Assembly (NCBI RefSeq): GCF_000612725.1 | Contig: NZ_HG964459.1 | Coordinates: 19,852-83,851, forward strand | Origin: Mycolicibacterium austroafricanum | Lineage (GTDB): Bacteria > Actinomycetota > Actinomycetes > Mycobacteriales > Mycobacteriaceae | DNA length: 64,000 nt | Reading direction: 5' to 3' | Shown: positions 60,060-64,000 of the stretch, in pieces | Layout: every line of letters begins with the position of its first letter | How positions within the stretch are numbered: position 1 is the first letter of the stretch | Program-made: the position numbers and the translations under genes | Notes under the pieces: model-generated | Database searches by the model: none | What the model was told of the DNA's origin: nothing | The model's input: the letters and a program-made list of their open reading frames with translations, nothing else

Positions 60060-61137
60060 CTTCACCTGCCCGAACTGCGGCCAGCGGCTGTCGTTCGAGA
60101 ACTCCGTCTGCCTGAACTGCGGAAGCGCGCTCGGGTTCTCGCTGGACGACATGGCACTTCTGGTGATCGCGCCTGCCGACGAGAGCGAACATGCCGGTGC
60201 GGTCGACGAGAGCCACTACCAACTGTGTGCGAACCTGCATCTGGCCGAATGCAACTGGCTGGTGCAGAAGGGGCCGATCGCCAAACTGTGCGTGTCGTGC
60301 GCACTGACCCGAACCCGACCCAACGACGCCGACACCGTCGCGCTGGCGGCGTTCGCCACCGCGGAGAAGGCGAAGCGCCGGCTGCTCGCCGAACTGTACG
60401 AGCTGAAGCTGCCGATCGTCGGCCGGGACCACGATCCGCAGTACGGCCTGGCCTTCGACCTGCTGTCCAGCCAGTTCGACAAGGTCTTCACCGGCCACGC
60501 CGACGGCGTGATCACGCTCGACCTCGCCGAGGGTGACGACGTCCACCGCGAGCAACTGCGCATCTCGATGGACGAGCCGTACCGCACCCTGCTCGGCCAC
60601 TTCCGCCACGAGATCGGTCACTACTACCAGTACCGGTTGATCGGCACGTCGCAGGACTACCTGCAGCGGTACCACGAGTTGTTCGGCGATCCCGAGGCCG
60701 ACTACCAGGCCGCGCTGGACCGCCATTACAGCGAGGGTGCGCCCGCGGGCTGGGAGGACGACTACGTGTCGTCCTACGCCACGATGCATCCGGCCGAGGA
60801 CTGGGCCGAGACGTTCGCGCACTACCTGCACATCCGCGACACGCTGGACACCGCGGCGGCGTTCGGCTTCGCCCCCGCCGGTGCGACGTTCGAGCGGAAA
60901 GTCCTGGGGCCCAGCAGTTTCGACACCATGATCGAGATGTGGCTGCCGCTGTCGTGGGCGCTGAACATGGTGAACCGCTCGATGGGCAAAGACGACCTCT
61001 ACCCGTTCGTGCTGCCGCCTGCGGTGCTGGAGAAGATGCGGTTCATCCACACCGTGATCGACGAGATCACCTCGAATCCGGCGAAACTGGCCGAGGTCGG
61101 GGCGCCGGTCGAGGAGCAGAACCAGCAGCTCGGGTAG
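60052..61137 (+). CDS. Zinc-ribbon plus HExxH putative zinc metallopeptidase (Rv2568c-like)
   Basis: 361 residues. The N-terminal zinc ribbon (CPNCGQRLSFENSVCLNCGSAL) is followed by a cysteine-containing segment (NLHLAECNWLV ... LCVSCALTRTRP) and the metallopeptidase core with RHEIGHYYQYRLI (His186, Glu187, His190), then EDWAETFAHYLHIRDTLDTA, a likely third-ligand region. The family is annotated as putative zinc-binding metallopeptidase. The start is GTG 60052 inside the upstream gene. It overlaps the convergent phosphotransferase-like gene by 71 bases at the 3' end. Last gene of the four-gene transglutaminase module. Confidence 0.88.
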   Translation: MRDFTCPNCGQRLSFENSVCLNCGSALGFSLDDMALLVIAPADESEHAGAVDESHYQLCANLHLAECNWLVQKGPIAKLCVSCALTRTRPNDADTVALAAFATAEKAKRRLLAELYELKLPIVGRDHDPQYGLAFDLLSSQFDKVFTGHADGVITLDLAEGDDVHREQLRISMDEPYRTLLGHFRHEIGHYYQYRLIGTSQDYLQRYHELFGDPEADYQAALDRHYSEGAPAGWEDDYVSSYATMHPAEDWAETFAHYLHIRDTLDTAAAFGFAPAGATFERKVLGPSSFDTMIEMWLPLSWALNMVNRSMGKDDLYPFVLPPAVLEKMRFIHTVIDEITSNPAKLAEVGAPVEEQNQQLG

Positions 61138-63726
61138 CGGTAGGTGCCGGATCTTCGGCGGCGCCGTCGGGGGCGACTGAGTCGAGCAGCGTGACCGACC
61201 CGGCGGTCCCGTCGACGCGTACCCGCTGCCCGGACCGCAGCCGCGTCATCGCATTTCCGATGCCGGCCACCGCGGGTAGCCCGTACTCCCGTGCCACCAG
61301 CGCCCCGTGCGACATCACCCCACCGACCTCCATCACGAGCGCCCCCGCGAGCAGGAACAGCGGCGTCCACCCCGGGTCGGTGCTGGCCGCGACGATCACC
61401 TCACCGGGTTGCAGGTTCGCCCCCACCGGTGAGTCCAGCACCCGCACCGTCCCCACGTGGACACCGGGGGACAGGGCGGTCCCGATCAGCACGTCGGTCT
61501 CCGCGCCGGGAGTCGCGGTATCGAACCCGTAGACGGCCTCCCCTTCGCTGGTCAGCACCCGGGGTACCAGGCGGCGCCGCAACTCGCGCCGGAACGACCG
61601 ATGGTCGGCGGCGGCACGCGCGCGGAGGTCGCAGGCCTGCCCGGCCAGCGCAGCGCGCACGTCGGCTCCGTCGAGGAAGAACACGTCGTCGGCGTCGTCG
61701 AGTAACCCGCGCGCGACAAGTGCGGTGCCGCAACGCCGCAGTGTGCGCCGGCCAAGGGCCATCGCCCGGACCATGTCGAACTTGGGCCGCTCCCGCAGTC
61801 CACCGAGCGCGAGATGGCGAGCGAGCAGATTCCGCAGGACGGCGGCCCGGACGGGCCCCTTCACTCTGCGGACGCCGGCGATCAGTCCGTCGGACGCAGC
61901 GCGAGCCTCCTGCACGCCGGTCTCGAACGTGTCCAGCGCACCTGAGCGCAGATACCCGTTGATCAGCTCCACGACGTACGTCGGGTCGTCGGAAAGCCGG
62001 GGCAGACCGAGGTCGACCTCCCGATCCGGGGCGCGATGGCCGAACGTCGCCAGAAACTCCGACACCCCGGCGCTCTCGGGGCCCGGCTCGATGCCTGCCG
62101 CCGCATGTTCGCGCGCGAGCCGGGCCAGCGCGGCGCCCATCGCGATGGTGGGATCGTGCGGCAGCCACCTGAGCACCGGTGCGAATCCCGTCGATGACCC
62201 GAGCCAGCGCCGCACCAGCCGCTCGATGACGACCCTCAACAGCCATTCGCCGTACGCGGCCGCCAGCTGGCGTAACACCATGTCGCACGTCGCCGCCGGG
62301 AGCTCGCGCTCGACGAAACGCAGCTGCTCGTCCGGTGCCGACAGCATCTCGGCCTGCTGTTCGAGGCGTGCCAGCTCCGCGTCCGCGCCTGCCACGATGC
62401 GCCGACGTGCGCGGGTGGGCGCCGCGATGGAGGCGACGGTTCCCGCCAGCAGGGAGGGCAGCAGGACGACCAGACCGCGCGGCGGTGCGGCACGGTGCGG
62501 TCGCGGAAGGCGGCCGCTGTTCTGCGACAACCACTTCCGCAGTGCCGCGCTGCCTGCGGGATCCTTCATACCGAAGTTGGACAACACCCGCGCCGCCAGT
62601 CGCGGCCGCTGGAGCACCGGGGTCACGTCGAGGAACAGCCGGTCCGCCACGATCGGCATCCAGTCGGGTTCGGCGTCGGACGCCCGTGGCCGCCGCCCGG
62701 AGATCCAGTAGCGGAACCAACCGCCGACCATCGTGCGGAAGAACGCGTTGCCACTGGGGGTCATCGGCTCGGCGATGCCCTGGGCGATGAGCATGACGGG
62801 GAGGTAGACCCGCAGCCCGGGCCTGGTCGCGGGTGGAATCGGGAAGAGCGACGTGATCGGCCTGGACTGCAGCAGCCGGCAACGGCCATCGTCGTCGACC
62901 GCCCACTCGAGGTCCTGCGGGATTCCGAACACCGCGGTGGCCCGTGCGCCGAGGTCGACCAGCGAGTCGAGTTGCTCCGAGGTCAGGAGTGCTCGCTCCG
63001 GCGCGTCGATCGGCCTGCGGGTGACCGCGTCGAGGACCCAGCGGCAGGTGTCATACCGCCGCCCACCACTGCCTCACCCAGCTCGGCCGCAGCCTCGATG
63101 ACAATGCGGTCCCGCCTGCCCGAGATCGGATCGGCCGTGAACAGAACCCCTGCCACAGAGGCGGGAACCATGGATTGGACGACCACGGCGATCGAGATGT
63201 CCTCATGCCCGATGTCGTTGTCGCGTCGATAGGCGATCGCGCGGGCGGACCACAGAGAGGACCAGCACCGCTTGATCGCTTCGCACAGGGCTTCTGCGCC
63301 AACGATATTCAGAAAGGTGTCCTGCTGGCCGGCGAAGCTGGCCTCAGGAAGATCCTCGGCGGTGGCGGACGACCGCACGGCCGACGCGGCCGCCCCCAGC
63401 TTGCTGTGGGCGGCCGCGACCTGGTCACGCAACTCCTCCGACATCGGAGCAGATTCGAACGCTGCGCGAAGGCGCGCGGACACGGCGTGGACGACGTCGG
63501 GGTCGCCGGCGGGGTCAGCGTCGATGGCGCCGAGCTGCTGCCGGATCAACCCGTCGAGCCCGTGGTCGCCGACGAACCGGCGGTAGGCCTCGGTCAGCAC
63601 CACGAAACCCGCAGGTACCGGTAAACCGGCCTGCACCAACAGCGCCAGCTTCGCCCCTTTGCCGCCGCTACGGCTCGGGTCGGCGGCACCGGCGTCGGTC
63701 AGCCAGTGGATCAACGCCCCGGTCAT
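61067..63726 (-). pseudogene. Rifampin phosphotransferase-like (PEP/pyruvate-binding fold), frameshifted
   Basis: About 886 codons, close to RPH (~866). N-terminal ATP-grasp-like part: SGGKGAKLALLVQAGLPVPAGFV, AVRSSATAEDLPEASFAGQQDTFLN, CWSSLWSARAIAYR, AGVLFTADPISGRR. Central RIF-domain-like part: VYLPVMLIAQGIAEPMTPSG, FLDVTPVLQ. C-terminal His domain: PSWT-like DPGWTPLFLLAGALVMEVGG, with the phospho-His in GVMSHGALVAREYGLPAV. The frame breaks near 63056-63070: before it reads ELGEAVVGG, after it RYDTCRWVLDAVTRRP in another frame, consistent with net loss of one base. The upstream frame stops at 62983. Both halves align to the family, so this is a recent inactivation or a sequencing error. 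No RAE upstream. Confidence 0.82.
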
Positions 63727-63776
63727 GGCCTACGACGGTAGTGATCCCGCCGTCAGACCGGCAGAGTCGGAAGGCT

Positions 63777-64000
63777 CTACCGGTGTCCGCGGCCGCCGAT
63801 CAACTTCTGCATGAAGCGGTGCGCGCCCAGCACCACCCTGGCGCGATCGGGATCGTTGCGCCGCGCGACGTCGTCCGCGTTGCCGCTCACCACGTGCACC
63901 GGCCCGTGCGGCAGCTGCCGCAGTCCCTCGGCGGCGACCTCGGCGGGCTCGGACACCCGCAGGCCGGGCACGTCGAAGTTCAGCCCGACGCGCTCCATCG
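63777..64000 (-). CDS. C-terminus of a probable short-chain dehydrogenase (cut by window end)
   Basis: About 73 visible residues ending HRFMQKLIGGRGHR. MERVGLNFDVPGLRVSEPAEVAAEGLRQLPHGPVHVVSGNAD has the SDR C-terminal pattern (helix, then AEGL-x-L-x-GP-x-V). The Met at 63998 is more likely internal than the start. No catalytic residues are visible, so the family call is tentative. Confidence 0.5.
   Translation of the reverse strand, partial: MERVGLNFDVPGLRVSEPAEVAAEGLRQLPHGPVHVVSGNADDVARRNDPDRARVVLGAHRFMQKLIGGRGHR

Noticed and set aside
1..64000. tRNA/rRNA genes, CRISPR arrays, insertion sequences, prophage
   Set aside because: No cloverleaf-like, regularly spaced repeat, transposase or integrase signals were seen on either strand. 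A tRNAscan/ISfinder run would be the decisive check.

Overview
High-GC actinobacterial DNA that I read as a Mycobacterium/Mycolicibacterium chromosome. The gene order follows the M. tuberculosis Rv2587c-Rv2566 neighbourhood as I remember it: secD-secF-lipoprotein-apt-rel-ppiB-MBL hydrolase-hisS, then the radical SAM protein (Rv2578c-like), the YpfJ-type metallopeptidase (Rv2575c-like), an SRPBCC protein (Rv2574-like), aspS, and the transglutaminase/ATP-grasp cluster (Rv2566-Rv2569c-like). Codon use, GTG/TTG starts and 4-base ATGA/GTGA overlaps are typical of the group. I see no tRNA, rRNA, CRISPR array, insertion sequence or prophage.

Layout. 1-11094: housekeeping block for protein export (SecDF), purine salvage (Apt), the stringent response (Rel), two tandem secreted cyclophilins on the minus strand, an MBL hydrolase and HisRS. 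11095-15041: a 380-base gene-free leader and a 1188-residue secreted Ig/VCBS-repeat protein. 15152-19940 (minus): complete urtABCDE urea-type ABC transporter operon. 20199-23984: a small secreted protein, then a divergent pair (helR-like helicase minus, Rv2578c-like radical SAM protein plus) whose 139-base spacer holds a rifamycin-associated element and a LexA/SOS box. 23999-29396: a TetR-controlled acyl-CoA cluster (two acyl-CoA dehydrogenases, amidohydrolase, TetR, double-hotdog thioesterase) with three copies of a GGTAAT-N3-ATTACC palindrome. 29465-36773: zinc-ribbon membrane protein, lipoprotein, DUF885 peptidase, YpfJ-type peptidase, type-B esterase, enoyl-CoA hydratase. 36894-38464: DGPF protein plus ECF42 sigma factor, with a matching promoter motif upstream. 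38704-43810: small secreted protein, SRPBCC protein, aspS, a deazaflavin-dependent oxidoreductase, thiolase and a divergent HxlR regulator. 43873-52021 (minus): DeoR-FGGY kinase-ABC sugar/polyol importer-SDR-BtpA operon. 52189-53118: DUF389 membrane protein. 53162-61137: four tightly coupled genes (transglutaminase/DUF2126, ATP-grasp/alpha-E, second transglutaminase, zinc metallopeptidase). 61067-63726 (minus): a rifampin phosphotransferase-like gene broken by a frameshift. 63777-64000: C-terminus of a probable SDR running off the window.

How they work together. The accessory segments are inserted between conserved backbone genes, and several carry visible regulatory DNA: RAE, SOS box, TetR operators, ECF42 promoter, and a 10-bp-arm palindrome in front of urtA. 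The most promising poorly described system is the 53-61 kb module. It pairs papain-fold transglutaminases with an ATP-grasp/alpha-E protein and a HExxH protease, which looks like a system that makes or remodels an amide-linked peptide product. Two genes of families linked to rifamycin resistance also occur, one apparently intact with an inducible element and one frameshifted.
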